Below, in pieces: positions 26,443-35,325 of a DNA stretch of 64,000 bases. How positions within the stretch are numbered: the stretch's first letter is position 1; each line of letters starts with the position of its first letter. A program made the translations under genes and the position numbers. The notes below the pieces were generated by a model that saw only the letters and a list, made by a program, of their open reading frames with translations, was not told where the DNA came from and did not search any database. The DNA is from an uncultured Granulosicoccaceae bacterium (GTDB taxonomy: Bacteria; Pseudomonadota; Gammaproteobacteria; Granulosicoccales; Granulosicoccaceae), in assembly GCA_937930305.1 (NCBI GenBank), contig CALGLE010000049.1, positions 1 through 64,000 on the forward strand, read 5' to 3'.

Positions 26443-27507
26443 GTGAACAAGACTCAAAAGAAACATAACTCAAAACAGCGACGAAAAAACAACGAAAGCG
26501 CTCGCCAAATACACAAAACGCCGACGATGACTGATGTTGCAAAGCTTGCCAATGTCAGTCAAATGACGGTGTCCAGGGTGATGAGAAATTCAGGCTACGT
26601 GTCTGAATCGGTCATCAATCGAGTGGTCAGTGCGGCGACAGAAATCGGTTATGTTAACAATCGCCTAGCAGGAGGTTTGGCAGGTGCGGATAGCTCGTTA
26701 GTGGGCGTTGTGCTACCAACGCTTCAAAATCGAGTTTTTTCGGAAGTATTAAGCGGAGTCACGACGGCGTTCAGCGAAAGTAATGTGCAACCGGTTTTCG
26801 GTGTTAGCGAATATTCACAGCGCGTTGAAACGCAACTGGTGCTCGACTTATTAGCGTGGAGGCCTAAGGGTTTGATCCTGTCTGGCCTTGAGCATTCTAA
26901 AGAATTGCGAGATACGTTGTTAGCCTCATCGGTGCGAGTGGTTGAAGTGATGGACATTGATGGGCGGCCGATAGAATCCAGTTTTGGTTTCTCGCATCGC
27001 AAAGCCGGTTGGGAAATGGCGCAGCACTTATTGGGTAAGGGCTATAAACGATTCGCTTACGTGGGGTGCCAGCCGAACCGAGACTTACGTGCCGTGAAAC
27101 GCTACAAAAGTTTTTGTAATACTGTGCACCGAGCAGGCGCACAAATGGTTGTAACAAAATATTCCGATGAACCCTCATCCATGTTGATCGGGCGGCAATG
27201 TACCGAAGCGATCTTGCGGGAAAAGCATAAGCCGGATGTTATTTACTACGCTAACGATGATTTAGCAGCAGGGGGCTTGATGCATTGTTTAGCGCATCAA
27301 ATCCAGGTTCCAAAACAAATTGCCTTGGCAGGTTTCAATGGACTGGGCTTTTTAGAATCTTTGCCCATGCAGATCACCACCTCAAGAACCCCTCGATTCG
27401 AAATTGGAACAGCCGCGGCTGAATTTGTTAGTGGCGACCCTAAAGAATTGGTTGAACCGGTAAAAGTCGATTTTGCTGTGGATCTTGTTGCTGGCGATAC
27501 AACGTGA
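26443..27507 (+). CDS. LacI-family transcriptional regulator (GntR/gluconate type)
   Basis: The product is 354 residues from a GTG. The helix-turn-helix TMTDVAKLANVSQMTVSRVMRN at about 28-49 is followed by the hinge and a periplasmic-binding-like effector domain (SLVGVVLPTLQNRVFSEVLSGV ... PKGLILSGLEHS ... KQIALAGFNGLGFLE). These match E. coli GntR (TSRAIGVLLPSLTNQVFAEVLRGIE) more than generic LacI. The N-terminus has an unusual basic tail of about 25 residues before the HTH; an ATG at 26527 would remove it. It is divergent from the ABC operon, which it probably represses via the palindrome between them. Confidence 0.88.
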   Translation: MNKTQKKHNSKQRRKNNESARQIHKTPTMTDVAKLANVSQMTVSRVMRNSGYVSESVINRVVSAATEIGYVNNRLAGGLAGADSSLVGVVLPTLQNRVFSEVLSGVTTAFSESNVQPVFGVSEYSQRVETQLVLDLLAWRPKGLILSGLEHSKELRDTLLASSVRVVEVMDIDGRPIESSFGFSHRKAGWEMAQHLLGKGYKRFAYVGCQPNRDLRAVKRYKSFCNTVHRAGAQMVVTKYSDEPSSMLIGRQCTEAILREKHKPDVIYYANDDLAAGGLMHCLAHQIQVPKQIALAGFNGLGFLESLPMQITTSRTPRFEIGTAAAEFVSGDPKELVEPVKVDFAVDLVAGDTT

Positions 27508-27557
27508 AATCGACGCACTTATAGCCAATAAAAACGCATACTTCGTGCACCGCTCGA

Positions 27558-29567
27558 TTAGTTGGTGCTGTTAAGATATAACCCCCAGCTTTTTAATCTG
27601 GAGTACACCGTCGTTGGTCGAATGCCTAAAAGTTGAGCCACGCCATTCGGGCCAGATACTTTTCCCTGGCACGCGTGTAACGCTTTTTTCATGTTCTGAC
27701 GTTCAATTGTCTTCAATTCTTCTTGCGTAAGAATGCGATTGCTCAAGTCGTTTTCGGGTGTGGCTTTGGTGAAACCCTGATTGGACGTGTGTTCTTCACC
27801 TGTGGGTAAATCGAACTTTAACTTACCTTTATTGCTGAGTATGGCTGCCCTTTCAATTACATTTTGCAGCTCTCTTATGTTGCCAGGCCATGGGTAGGTC
27901 TTGAGCATTTTTACGTTAGCCTTAGTCAACGTTGGTGTGGGTAAATTTAATCGGCCACACGTTGTTTGCAAGCAGTGTTCGGCAAGCATGGGAATGTCGC
28001 TTGAGCGTTCGCGCAGTGGTAGGCAACTAATAGGAAATACGTTTAATCGAAAAAATAAATCTTCTCTAAATTCGTCGTCTTGCACGGCCCTTTTTAGGTC
28101 TTTATTAGTTGCCGCAATGATGCGCACGTCCACCTCGCGTGAAAGTTCATCGCCGACTCGCTCAAACTTTCCTTCTTGGACCACTCGCAGCAGTTTCGCT
28201 TGCAGACTGAGCTCCAGTTCTCCAATTTCATCCAGAAATAGGGTGCCGCCGTCAGCAAGTTGAAATCGTCCGACTCGATCGCGTATTGCTCCAGAGAATG
28301 ACCCCTTTGTGTGTCCAAAAAACTCACTTTCAAACAATTCTCTGGGTATAGCTGCGCAATTGACTCGAATTAAGGGTCTGTCGGATCGGTCTGAGGCACG
28401 ATGAATTTCATGGGCAACCAGCTCCTTTCCGGTTCCACTTTCTCCAGTAATCAACACATTGGCGTCCGTTGGGCCCACCATCTCTATTTGTGTGAGTAAA
28501 GCATTGAGCGCTTCAGAATTTCCAATGAATTTATCGTGATCGCTGTTTTGTCTGATTTCCTCTTGCAAGTAAGCATTTTCTAATTCCAGCTTCTCTCTAA
28601 GTTCTGCATTTTCTATTAAGGCTTTACGCAATTTATCTTCACTGTCGCGCCGTTCAGAAATATCACGAAATACAATAACAGCACCGATTAATTCGCCCGC
28701 ATCTATAATGGGTGTGGACGTGTATTCCACAGGTATTGGGGTGCCGTCTTTGTGCCAAAACACTTCGTCTGTCGCCGAATTAACTTGCCCTTGCTTGAAA
28801 GCGTTATAGATTGGGCAGTCGGTCGTAAGGTATTCTGTTCCATCACCGTGATGATGGTGAATACGCTCGTGCATATCAAAGCCGATCAGTTCATCTGCGT
28901 TGTATCCTAATATGGATTCAGCGGCTGGGTTAAGAAACGTGGTTAAGCCATCCACGCCAACGCCATAAATACCTTCTCCTGCGGCCGCCAAAATCAATCG
29001 ATATTCACGCTCAATTTCACGAAAGTATTTTTCGTCGCGAATCCACTCATGAAAGCCTCTTTTTAAATACGACTCCGCCTCACTTTTGAAGTCTCTTTGA
29101 TGCAGAGCATCTAAGTCGATTAACCGCACTACGACACTGACGTTGTCACCGTACTTCAAACAAGTTGCAGCGTGTTCGATATTTATTGGCTCGCCGCTTG
29201 GACGCAATAGGGTTAAGTCGCGTGTTCTTGCCCGGCTGTTCTCAAGCACCTCATCGGTAAATACATACAAAGACCCTTTGCTTTGGGGGTACAACTTGTC
29301 CACGGTCAAGCCATCGAGTGTATTGCCCGGTTGACGAAAAAATTGTTCGGCACAGACGTTCGCTTTCAAGATGACGCCGGTGAACGGATCGAATAGATAG
29401 CAGGGCTCATCGGATGACAGAAACGACTGCTGTAGTAACCGGCTTACCTTAGAGGCAGTTTGCGCAGATAAAGCCTCATCGACCAATCGATCGTTGGGTT
29501 GAAATGTGTTTGTCAACGGTTTCTGTTCAGCGTTAGAAGTCTTTGAAAGCTTGTCAGTAATGTTCAT
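27558..29567 (-). CDS. sigma-54-dependent transcriptional activator with PAS domains
   Basis: The product is about 669 residues. N-terminal PAS-like domains are at about 45-150 ([20 protein letters not shown]) and 205-320 ([20 protein letters not shown], then [16 protein letters not shown]). A short coiled coil ([17 protein letters not shown]) leads to a AAA+ domain with Walker [12 protein letters not shown], loop GSFSGA (a variant of GAFTGA) and Walker [13 protein letters not shown]. The C-terminal Fis-type HTH is [21 protein letters not shown]. The layout suggests cytoplasmic sensing by PAS. ATGs at 29576 and 29567 are both possible. It is divergent from the cyanate operon and probably activates it. 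Confidence 0.9.
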   Translation of the reverse strand: MNITDKLSKTSNAEQKPLTNTFQPNDRLVDEALSAQTASKVSRLLQQSFLSSDEPCYLFDPFTGVILKANVCAEQFFRQPGNTLDGLTVDKLYPQSKGSLYVFTDEVLENSRARTRDLTLLRPSGEPINIEHAATCLKYGDNVSVVVRLIDLDALHQRDFKSEAESYLKRGFHEWIRDEKYFREIEREYRLILAAAGEGIYGVGVDGLTTFLNPAAESILGYNADELIGFDMHERIHHHHGDGTEYLTTDCPIYNAFKQGQVNSATDEVFWHKDGTPIPVEYTSTPIIDAGELIGAVIVFRDISERRDSEDKLRKALIENAELREKLELENAYLQEEIRQNSDHDKFIGNSEALNALLTQIEMVGPTDANVLITGESGTGKELVAHEIHRASDRSDRPLIRVNCAAIPRELFESEFFGHTKGSFSGAIRDRVGRFQLADGGTLFLDEIGELELSLQAKLLRVVQEGKFERVGDELSREVDVRIIAATNKDLKRAVQDDEFREDLFFRLNVFPISCLPLRERSSDIPMLAEHCLQTTCGRLNLPTPTLTKANVKMLKTYPWPGNIRELQNVIERAAILSNKGKLKFDLPTGEEHTSNQGFTKATPENDLSNRILTQEELKTIERQNMKKALHACQGKVSGPNGVAQLLGIRPTTVYSRLKSWGLYLNSTN

Positions 29568-29573
29568 AGTTTG

Positions 29574-29597
29574 CATGTTACTAAAAATCGTAACATG
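29574..29597. promoter_or_regulatory. inverted repeat CATGTTAC-N8-GTAACATG, candidate activator site
   Basis: Exact 8-bp arms at 29574-29581 and 29590-29597 overlap the start region of the sigma-54 activator gene. The right arm continues into a second palindrome, TAACATGTTA (29591-29600). It is about 115 bases upstream of the -24-like element at 29701, a usual enhancer distance. It could also mediate autoregulation. Confidence 0.6.
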
Positions 29598-29616
29598 TTA
29601 TTACTAGTATTCGTAT

Positions 29617-29634
29617 ATTACGAAATATCGTAAT
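29617..29634. promoter_or_regulatory. inverted repeat ATTACGA-N4-TCGTAAT, second candidate activator site
   Basis: Exact 7-bp arms share the TTAC/GTAA core of the neighbouring repeat at 29574-29597; the two are centred about 40 bases apart. Paired enhancer sites of this kind are typical for sigma-54 activators. Confidence 0.55.
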
Positions 29635-29698
29635 TCGACAGGTATCGTTAAAGTGTCTTATGTTATTGATAATAAAGGATAAAAATATATTTCTGATC

Positions 29699-29717
29699 TT
29701 GGCATGAAGCGTGGAAT
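29699..29717 (+). promoter_or_regulatory. sigma-54-like promoter of cyanate operon
   Basis: TTGGCATGAAGCGTGGAAT matches the -24 element (TTGGCA) well; at the -12 position it has TGG where TTGC is expected, so the match is imperfect. It is about 80 bases before the first gene and downstream of two inverted repeats. Confidence 0.45.
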
Positions 29718-29797
29718 AGGGGTTGTCAACGCTAAAGCAGATCACAGAATCTGTTGGCTGAAATCAGTTCTTCCGTAACCAGAGTGAGAAAACGAAC

Positions 29798-31210
29798 ATG
29801 ACATCCAAAAGTTTTGGTGACCCCTACGACGGCGACCTCGATCTACGTCACAGCAAACAGTGTGGTTGCAAAAGTTGTGAGACCACAAAACGCTCAGCTG
29901 CAGAGTCTACGTCTCCAGATTCCGTATCCACCGCAGCGTCTGTTATGAATAACGATGAAGCGTTAGAGCACATGATTGAAAGTGCGGTGGTGCGTTCGGT
30001 ATTTGGGCATAACGACATGAGCCGTCGTTCTTTCGCGAAGTTAGTCGGTGGTGGCTCGTTGGCGGCTGCCATTGCATCGGTATTTCCGATGGAAGCCGCC
30101 AAGGCGGCGATCGCTGAATCGTTAGGCAAGCCAGAGAAGTCTAAGTTAGCCGTTGGCTTTGTTCCAATCACTTGCGCAACGCCCATCATCATGGCTAAAC
30201 CGTTGGGTTTTTATTCTAAATATGGCCTTGACGTCGATGTTATTAAAACTGCAGGTTGGGCGGTAGCTCGCGATAAATCGTTGAATAAAGAATACGACGC
30301 AGCGCATATGTTAACTCCAATGCCATTAGCCATCACCATGGGTGCTGGTTCGGTTGCGGAGCCTTTTTTAATGCCAGCAGTAGAGAACATTAACGGTCAA
30401 GCCATCGTGCTGCATGTGGATCACGCTGATAAAAATGATGACCCCAGTCAGTGGAAAGGCTTTAAGTTTGGTGTTCCGTTCGAATACTCGATGCACAATT
30501 TTCTACTGCGCTATTACGTTGCAGAATTTGGTTTAGACCCTGACGTCGATATCCAAATACGAGTGGTGCCACCGCCTGAGATGGTGGCTAATTTAAAAGC
30601 AGGCAATTTGGATGGCTATCTATCCCCCGACCCGTTCAACCAACGGGCTGTGTGGGAGAAAGTGGGGTTCATTCATAAGCTTACTAAAGATATATGGGAT
30701 GGTCACCCCTGTTGTGCGTTTGCCTGTAGCGCAGAATTTGCCAACACCTTACCGAATACCTACGGCAATTTACTCAAAGCACTGATTGATGCCACTCAGT
30801 ACGCAAGTCCTGCCGAGAACAGACAGGAAATTGCAGAAGCTATTGCACCAAAGAATTATTTGAATCAACCGGTACCTGTCATTTCGCAAGTGTTAACGGG
30901 ACGCTATGCCGATGGCTTGGGCAATATTAAAGACGTACCGGATCGTATTGATTTTGATCCATTCCCTTGGCATTCAATGGGCGTTTGGATACTGACCCAA
31001 ATGAAACGTTGGGGTTACATAGAAGGCGATGTGGATTACAAAGGCATTGCAGAGCAAGTGTATAACGCAGCTGATTGCGCCAGCGTGATGAAGAGTTTGG
31101 GCTTAGAGCCGCCCACTAAGACTTACAAAAGCTATGAAATTATGGGCAAGTCCTTTGACCCGGAGCAGCCTGAAGCCTACGTCAAGAGTTTTCCTATTGG
31201 AAAAGGCTAA
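29798..31210 (+). CDS. cynA: cyanate/nitrate-type ABC transporter binding protein with Tat signal
   Basis: The product is 470 residues of the NrtA/CmpA/CynA family. A long N-terminal extension of about 70 residues, with a Cys-rich CGCKSC motif near residue 22, precedes a twin-arginine motif MSRRSFAKL and hydrophobic stretch at about 74-104. The binding domain follows (LAVGFVPITCATPIIMAKPLGFYSKYG ... LDGYLSPDPFNQRAVWEKVGFI). Tat export suggests folding before transport. The cyanate assignment rests on the cynS gene in the same operon; nitrate or a related anion cannot be excluded from this protein alone. Confidence 0.85.
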   Translation: MTSKSFGDPYDGDLDLRHSKQCGCKSCETTKRSAAESTSPDSVSTAASVMNNDEALEHMIESAVVRSVFGHNDMSRRSFAKLVGGGSLAAAIASVFPMEAAKAAIAESLGKPEKSKLAVGFVPITCATPIIMAKPLGFYSKYGLDVDVIKTAGWAVARDKSLNKEYDAAHMLTPMPLAITMGAGSVAEPFLMPAVENINGQAIVLHVDHADKNDDPSQWKGFKFGVPFEYSMHNFLLRYYVAEFGLDPDVDIQIRVVPPPEMVANLKAGNLDGYLSPDPFNQRAVWEKVGFIHKLTKDIWDGHPCCAFACSAEFANTLPNTYGNLLKALIDATQYASPAENRQEIAEAIAPKNYLNQPVPVISQVLTGRYADGLGNIKDVPDRIDFDPFPWHSMGVWILTQMKRWGYIEGDVDYKGIAEQVYNAADCASVMKSLGLEPPTKTYKSYEIMGKSFDPEQPEAYVKSFPIGKG

Positions 31211-31216
31211 CAAACC

Positions 31217-32041
31217 ATGTCTATTAATTTGAAAGCCCCTTTGCTTTCTCTTCTGCTGCTACTCAGCATGATGGTCATTTGGGAGATGGCCACGCCCAAA
31301 GTAAAAAGCGCTGAGAATATGACGGAATATGAATTGTTGATGGGAGGCGCGTCGGAAGAGGCGCGCGTTCCACCTCCCTCAGCGATTGTAAAAAAAGCGA
31401 TTGAAGAATTATCTAATCCTTTGTACGACAACGGGCCCAACGACAAGGGCATTGGAATTCAGATCGCTTACTCACTCTATCGTGTCCTCACAGGCTATAG
31501 CCTAGCTGCGTTAATAGCATTGCCATTAGGCTTTCTAATCGGCATGTCACCACTGGCCTATAAAACCCTAGATCCTTTCATCCAAGTACTCAAGCCTATA
31601 TCACCGTTGGCCTGGATGCCTTTAGCGCTGTTTATTATTCAAGACAGCGAGGCGTCCGCCATATTTGTCATTTTTATTTGTTCAATATGGCCAATGCTGA
31701 TCAACACCGCCTTCGGAGTGGCGGGGGTTCGTAAAGATTGGGTGAACGTGGCGAAAACGCATGAGCTCGGCACCCTTCGCACAGCGTTGCAGGTAATCCT
31801 TCCGGCTGCCGCGCCAACGATCTTAACTGGTATGCGTATATCTATTGGAATTGCTTGGCTGGTTATAGTTGCTGCTGAAATGCTGGTCGGTGGAACCGGA
31901 ATTGGGTACTACGTTTGGAACGAGTGGAACAACCTGGATTTAACCAGCGTGATTTTCTCCATCTTGGTGATTGGTTTTGTGGGTATGTTGCTGGATACCT
32001 TTTTTGCGCATGTGCAATCAGCCATACAGTATCAGGAGTAA
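31217..32041 (+). CDS. cynB: cyanate/nitrate-type ABC transporter permease
   Basis: The product is 274 residues of the NrtB/SsuC/TauC family with about six membrane helices. The N-terminal segment (LLSLLLLLSMMVIWEMA) and the EAA-type loop in KTHELGTLRTALQVILPAAAPTILTGMRI (about 175-203) are clear. It starts 6 bases after the binding-protein stop. It forms the inner-membrane channel and docks the ATPase encoded next. Confidence 0.9.
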   Translation: MSINLKAPLLSLLLLLSMMVIWEMATPKVKSAENMTEYELLMGGASEEARVPPPSAIVKKAIEELSNPLYDNGPNDKGIGIQIAYSLYRVLTGYSLAALIALPLGFLIGMSPLAYKTLDPFIQVLKPISPLAWMPLALFIIQDSEASAIFVIFICSIWPMLINTAFGVAGVRKDWVNVAKTHELGTLRTALQVILPAAAPTILTGMRISIGIAWLVIVAAEMLVGGTGIGYYVWNEWNNLDLTSVIFSILVIGFVGMLLDTFFAHVQSAIQYQE

Positions 32042-33007
32042 ATGATGAGTCAGGTTTCCAAGCCTCTAATCGAGGTACAAAATTTAACACGACGCTTTCC
32101 CTCCCCAGATGGTGAAGAGCCCGTTACGGTGTTTGAGAATGCAAGCTTTGATATTAAACGGGGTGAATTTGTTTGCATCATTGGTCATTCCGGTTGTGGC
32201 AAGTCCACAATATTGAATGTGCTTGCAGGATTAGATGAAGCAAGCGATGGGGTTGTGCTTATGGAGGGGCGAGAAATAAGTGGCCCCAGTTTAGATCGCG
32301 GTGTTGTGTTCCAGAACTACTCACTTTTGCCGTGGATGAGCGCACTAAAGAATGTCATGTTCGGTGTGCGTGCTAGATTTCCAACCTGGACGAAGCGGCA
32401 AGTCAGGGATCACTCCTTCAAGCACCTGTCCATGGTGGGCTTAGGGGATGGTGCTGAAAAGCGTAAGCCATCGCAACTCTCCGGTGGTATGCGGCAACGC
32501 GTCTCGATTGCTCGAGCGTTCGCAATTCAGCCCAAACTGTTGTTACTCGATGAGCCGTTCGGTGCACTGGACGCCTTAACGCGCGGCACCATTCAAGATG
32601 AGTTAATTCGAGTGTGGGGTGACACCGATCAAACTATTTTCATGATTACCCACGATGTGGATGAAGCCATATTATTGTCCGATCGGATTCTGCTCATGAG
32701 CAATGGGCCTTACGCAAGAGTGGCAGAAAGTGTAGTGATTGATATCCCACGGCCACGAAATCGTGCAGACATTATTCACCATAAAAAATATTACCCGATT
32801 CGAAACTATCTGGTCGATTTCCTCACAACGCGTTCTAAGAACATTGCTTTTATCGCGGATGAGGGCGGTGATAGTCGGAATATAAAACCTCAGACTGTTC
32901 GCCCTGGTTTGGTTGAAAACCTAAAAAACATCAGTAAGCCAGAACCGGTTACTACCAATTTAACGCACAACGAGCTGAATAAAAAACTAGCTAAAGGAGC
33001 GCAGTAA
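32042..33007 (+). CDS. cynD: cyanate/nitrate-type ABC transporter ATP-binding protein
   Basis: The product is 321 residues with Walker A GHSGCGKST, Q-loop VFQNYSLLPWM, signature LSGGMRQRVSIARAF, Walker B LLLLDEPFGALDALT and switch His in MITHDVDEA. The NrtD/CynD family is usually about 280 residues; this one has a hydrophilic C-terminal tail of about 60 residues after the core. The start directly abuts the permease stop, and its stop overlaps the cynS start by one base. Confidence 0.9.
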   Translation: MMSQVSKPLIEVQNLTRRFPSPDGEEPVTVFENASFDIKRGEFVCIIGHSGCGKSTILNVLAGLDEASDGVVLMEGREISGPSLDRGVVFQNYSLLPWMSALKNVMFGVRARFPTWTKRQVRDHSFKHLSMVGLGDGAEKRKPSQLSGGMRQRVSIARAFAIQPKLLLLDEPFGALDALTRGTIQDELIRVWGDTDQTIFMITHDVDEAILLSDRILLMSNGPYARVAESVVIDIPRPRNRADIIHHKKYYPIRNYLVDFLTTRSKNIAFIADEGGDSRNIKPQTVRPGLVENLKNISKPEPVTTNLTHNELNKKLAKGAQ

Positions 33008-33486
33008 TGAATCAAAAAGCAATGAATGATTTACTTCCCACACGACTGGACATGGAGCAAGTAACTGAGGCAATCATGGCTCGAAAGAGAGCGATGGGAT
33101 TAACTTGGTTGGGAATATCAGAATCTATTGGTATGTCGGAGGTGTTTACCACATCAGCTTGCCTTGGAATGAATTCTTTGCCAAAAGATAAGGCAGAGAA
33201 ACTCTCTAAACTACTTCAGTTGCCTGAAGACATCGCTGTCGTTTTAACCGAACCACCAAATAAGGTATTTTCTCAAACGGTTCCCACCGACCCGTGTATT
33301 TATCGTTTCTATGAAATTGTGGGTGTGTATGGTGAGACGCTGAAAGAGCTCATTCACGAGAAAGGTGGGGACGGCATTATGAGCGCCATTGATTTTGATA
33401 TGAGCGTCGAGAGGGTTCCGAACCCAAAAGGCGATCGTATAGAAGTCAAAATGAGTGGTAAATTTCTGTCTTATAACCAGTGGTAA
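33007..33486 (+). CDS. cynS: cyanate hydratase (cyanase)
   Basis: Cyanase converts cyanate and bicarbonate to ammonia and CO2, detoxifying cyanate or giving nitrogen. The 159 residues match the E. coli enzyme (156). The catalytic Arg and Glu are visible in [12 protein letters not shown] and the catalytic Ser in [10 protein letters not shown]. The N-terminal helical domain ([23 protein letters not shown]) and the C-terminal swap segment are intact. There is no carbonic anhydrase (cynT) gene nearby, though many cyn operons have one to supply bicarbonate. Confidence 0.96.
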   Translation: MNQKAMNDLLPTRLDMEQVTEAIMARKRAMGLTWLGISESIGMSEVFTTSACLGMNSLPKDKAEKLSKLLQLPEDIAVVLTEPPNKVFSQTVPTDPCIYRFYEIVGVYGETLKELIHEKGGDGIMSAIDFDMSVERVPNPKGDRIEVKMSGKFLSYNQW

Positions 33487-33491
33487 GCACG

Positions 33492-33962
33492 ATGGGTGAC
33501 AGTAGGGCGATATTACCGCCGTTTGATCAAGCCTCAGCGGCACAAAAAGTGAGGCTCGCCGAAGATGCTTGGAACGGCCGTGATCCGGAAACCGTATCCA
33601 TGGCGTACACCCCTGACTGTCGCTGGCGCAATCGTTCTGAGTTTCTGGCCGGGCGCGATGCGATTGTGGAATTTTTAACGGCTAAGTGGCAGGCTGAGCA
33701 TGAGTATCGGCTTATCAAGGAGCTGTGGGCCACCTCAGGCAACCGAATTGCTGTGCGTTTTGCCTATGAATGGCACAACGATGAGGGGCAGTGGTATCGC
33801 TCATATGGAAATGAAAATTGGGAATTCAGCAACGCCGGGCTGATGAAGATTCGAATCGCAAGCATCAACGATTTAGCCGTTGATGTGAGCGAGCGTTTGT
33901 ATCATTGGCCGCAAGGAAAGAGACCAGAGGATCATCCTTCTCTGACCGAGTTAGGCCTTTAG
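33492..33962 (+). CDS. DUF1348 / NTF2-like protein
   Basis: The product is about 156 residues of the DUF1348 family, a cone-shaped NTF2-like fold ([26 protein letters not shown] ... GRDAIVEFL). I chose the ATG at 33492; a GTG at 33480 overlapping the cynS stop is possible. The family has no established activity; NTF2-like pockets often bind small molecules. Its tight link to cynS suggests a role in cyanate or a downstream product, but that is inference. It is the last gene of the operon. Confidence 0.8.
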   Translation: MGDSRAILPPFDQASAAQKVRLAEDAWNGRDPETVSMAYTPDCRWRNRSEFLAGRDAIVEFLTAKWQAEHEYRLIKELWATSGNRIAVRFAYEWHNDEGQWYRSYGNENWEFSNAGLMKIRIASINDLAVDVSERLYHWPQGKRPEDHPSLTELGL

Positions 33963-33970
33963 TTGCCAGA

Positions 33971-34006
33971 GGGTGCCACCGATCACGTACACAGCCAGTG
34001 GCACCC
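33971..34006. terminator. hairpin between convergent cyanate operon and methyltransferase gene
   Basis: GGGTGCCAC (33971-33979) and GTGGCACCC (33998-34006) are perfect 9-bp arms around an 18-base loop, in the 53-base gap between two converging genes. No strong T-tract is present, so terminator activity is likely but not certain. Confidence 0.6.
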
Positions 34007-34015
34007 CGGGTTTAA

Positions 34016-35158
34016 TCAATCGACTATCGACCGCTGAGACGCCAATGCGGTGCCTTCCGCCAAAGCGCCCAATTTTGCATAAGCGATTTCAGGGTCAACC
34101 GCGCCAAAACCTGCAAAGGTGCCAAAGCCACAATCCGAACCCGCTAATAAACGATCGGCACCCACGATGTTTTTAAAACGCGTAACGCGTTCAGCGACCA
34201 CTTCAGGGTGCTCAACAAAATTGGTGGTGGTATCCACCACCCCAGGCACTAAAATTTTATCGTCAGGGATATCCTTAGAACGTTCTTTAAACACTTGCCA
34301 TTCATGCGCATGACGCGGGTTCGAGGTTTCGAATAGAACGTAACGAGAATGTGTGCTCATGAGTGTGTCGAACATTTTTGCCATATCGATATCACACACG
34401 TGTGGGCCTTCGTAGTTACCCCAACAAATGTGCACACGTACTTTTTCTTTGGGTACATCCCGCAGCGCGTGGTTCAACGCTTCCACATGCATATTGGCGA
34501 TTTTTACAAATTCATCATCGCTTACGTCAGGAAATAACATGTGGCGAGATAAGGCCAGGTCAGGGCAATCCAACTGTAAATCCAGTCCGGCCGCCACGAT
34601 GGTTTCGTATTCTTCTTTCATCACATCCGCCAGCGCAGCTAAATATTTTTCACGCGTGGCGTAGTGCTGATTGGGTAAAAATAGGGAGATGACGCCCGGT
34701 GAGGCGGCGTTCATAAAGCCACGAGTTAAGCCATGTTTGTTCATGGCACTTTTTAAGTTGGCAATGTCTTTATTTAAATCGTCCTGACCTTTCGAACTGA
34801 TTTCACTGGTGCATTGAGGTCGGGCGTAATCGGCTGTGCCGCCGGCACTGGCTAGGCGTTCGAGAAACGAGGGGAAGAGCTTTAAATCCGCTGGTGCGTT
34901 TCGTGGGCTGTCGCCGGAGAATCCGTTGTAGCGATCTTTTACATAGGTGGCGTAGGAAATTTTGGAAGTTTCCCCATCGGAGACCACGTCCACACCAACC
35001 TCTTTTTGTCGGCGCACCGATTCGTCCACCGCTTCGGTCATGGCGGCATCAAACTCTGATTGATCATAGCTTTCACCCTTTTCTCGAGCGAAGATAAAAT
35101 CAACAACTTTTTGGGTGCGCGGTAGAGAACCGACGTGCGTGGTAGCTATGCTGCTCAT
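34016..35158 (-). CDS. cobalamin-independent methionine synthase C-domain-like (MetE-C) methyltransferase
   Basis: The product is about 380 residues, similar to the zinc-binding C-terminal half of MetE and to short 'MetE-like' proteins. Zinc-site residues are visible in HICWGNYEG (His, Cys), LFETSNPRHAHEW (Glu) and LLAGSDCGFGTFAG (Cys). The N-terminal half of MetE is absent, so it may transfer methyl groups from a donor other than methyltetrahydrofolate, or act in a thiol-alkyl reaction; the family is diverse. The ATG at 35158 is preferred over 35167 (GMISMSSIATTHVG). Confidence 0.85.
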   Translation of the reverse strand: MSSIATTHVGSLPRTQKVVDFIFAREKGESYDQSEFDAAMTEAVDESVRRQKEVGVDVVSDGETSKISYATYVKDRYNGFSGDSPRNAPADLKLFPSFLERLASAGGTADYARPQCTSEISSKGQDDLNKDIANLKSAMNKHGLTRGFMNAASPGVISLFLPNQHYATREKYLAALADVMKEEYETIVAAGLDLQLDCPDLALSRHMLFPDVSDDEFVKIANMHVEALNHALRDVPKEKVRVHICWGNYEGPHVCDIDMAKMFDTLMSTHSRYVLFETSNPRHAHEWQVFKERSKDIPDDKILVPGVVDTTTNFVEHPEVVAERVTRFKNIVGADRLLAGSDCGFGTFAGFGAVDPEIAYAKLGALAEGTALASQRSIVD

Positions 35159-35221
35159 AGAAATCAATGCGATCTTAGCGAATGTGGCCGGAGTATCCCA
35201 CAGCTGACCCTCATTTCGAAG

Positions 35222-35258
35222 CCAAAAATCCGGCTTGCGGAAAGGATGGGTAAGCCGG
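35222..35258 (-). promoter_or_regulatory. terminator-like hairpin in the leader of the MetE-like gene
   Basis: On the minus strand CCGGCTT and AAGCCGG (35258-35252 and 35236-35230) form a perfect 7-bp stem, followed by ATTTTTGG. This is an intrinsic-terminator layout about 65 bases before the MetE-like start, where a transcript from a promoter further upstream would meet it first. It could be an attenuator or part of a riboswitch. I could not match the 5' side to a known class. Confidence 0.5.
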
Positions 35259-35325
35259 AGGCGATTTTCCCGTATTTCGATGGTTTAAATTTTGCACCCA
35301 TTGAGGCTCAGTTACTCCCGTCTAG

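Noticed and set aside
35222-35325. Possible cobalamin or SAM riboswitch before the MetE-like gene
   Set aside because: I tried to match the conserved cores by eye on both strands and could not; only the terminator-like hairpin is supported.
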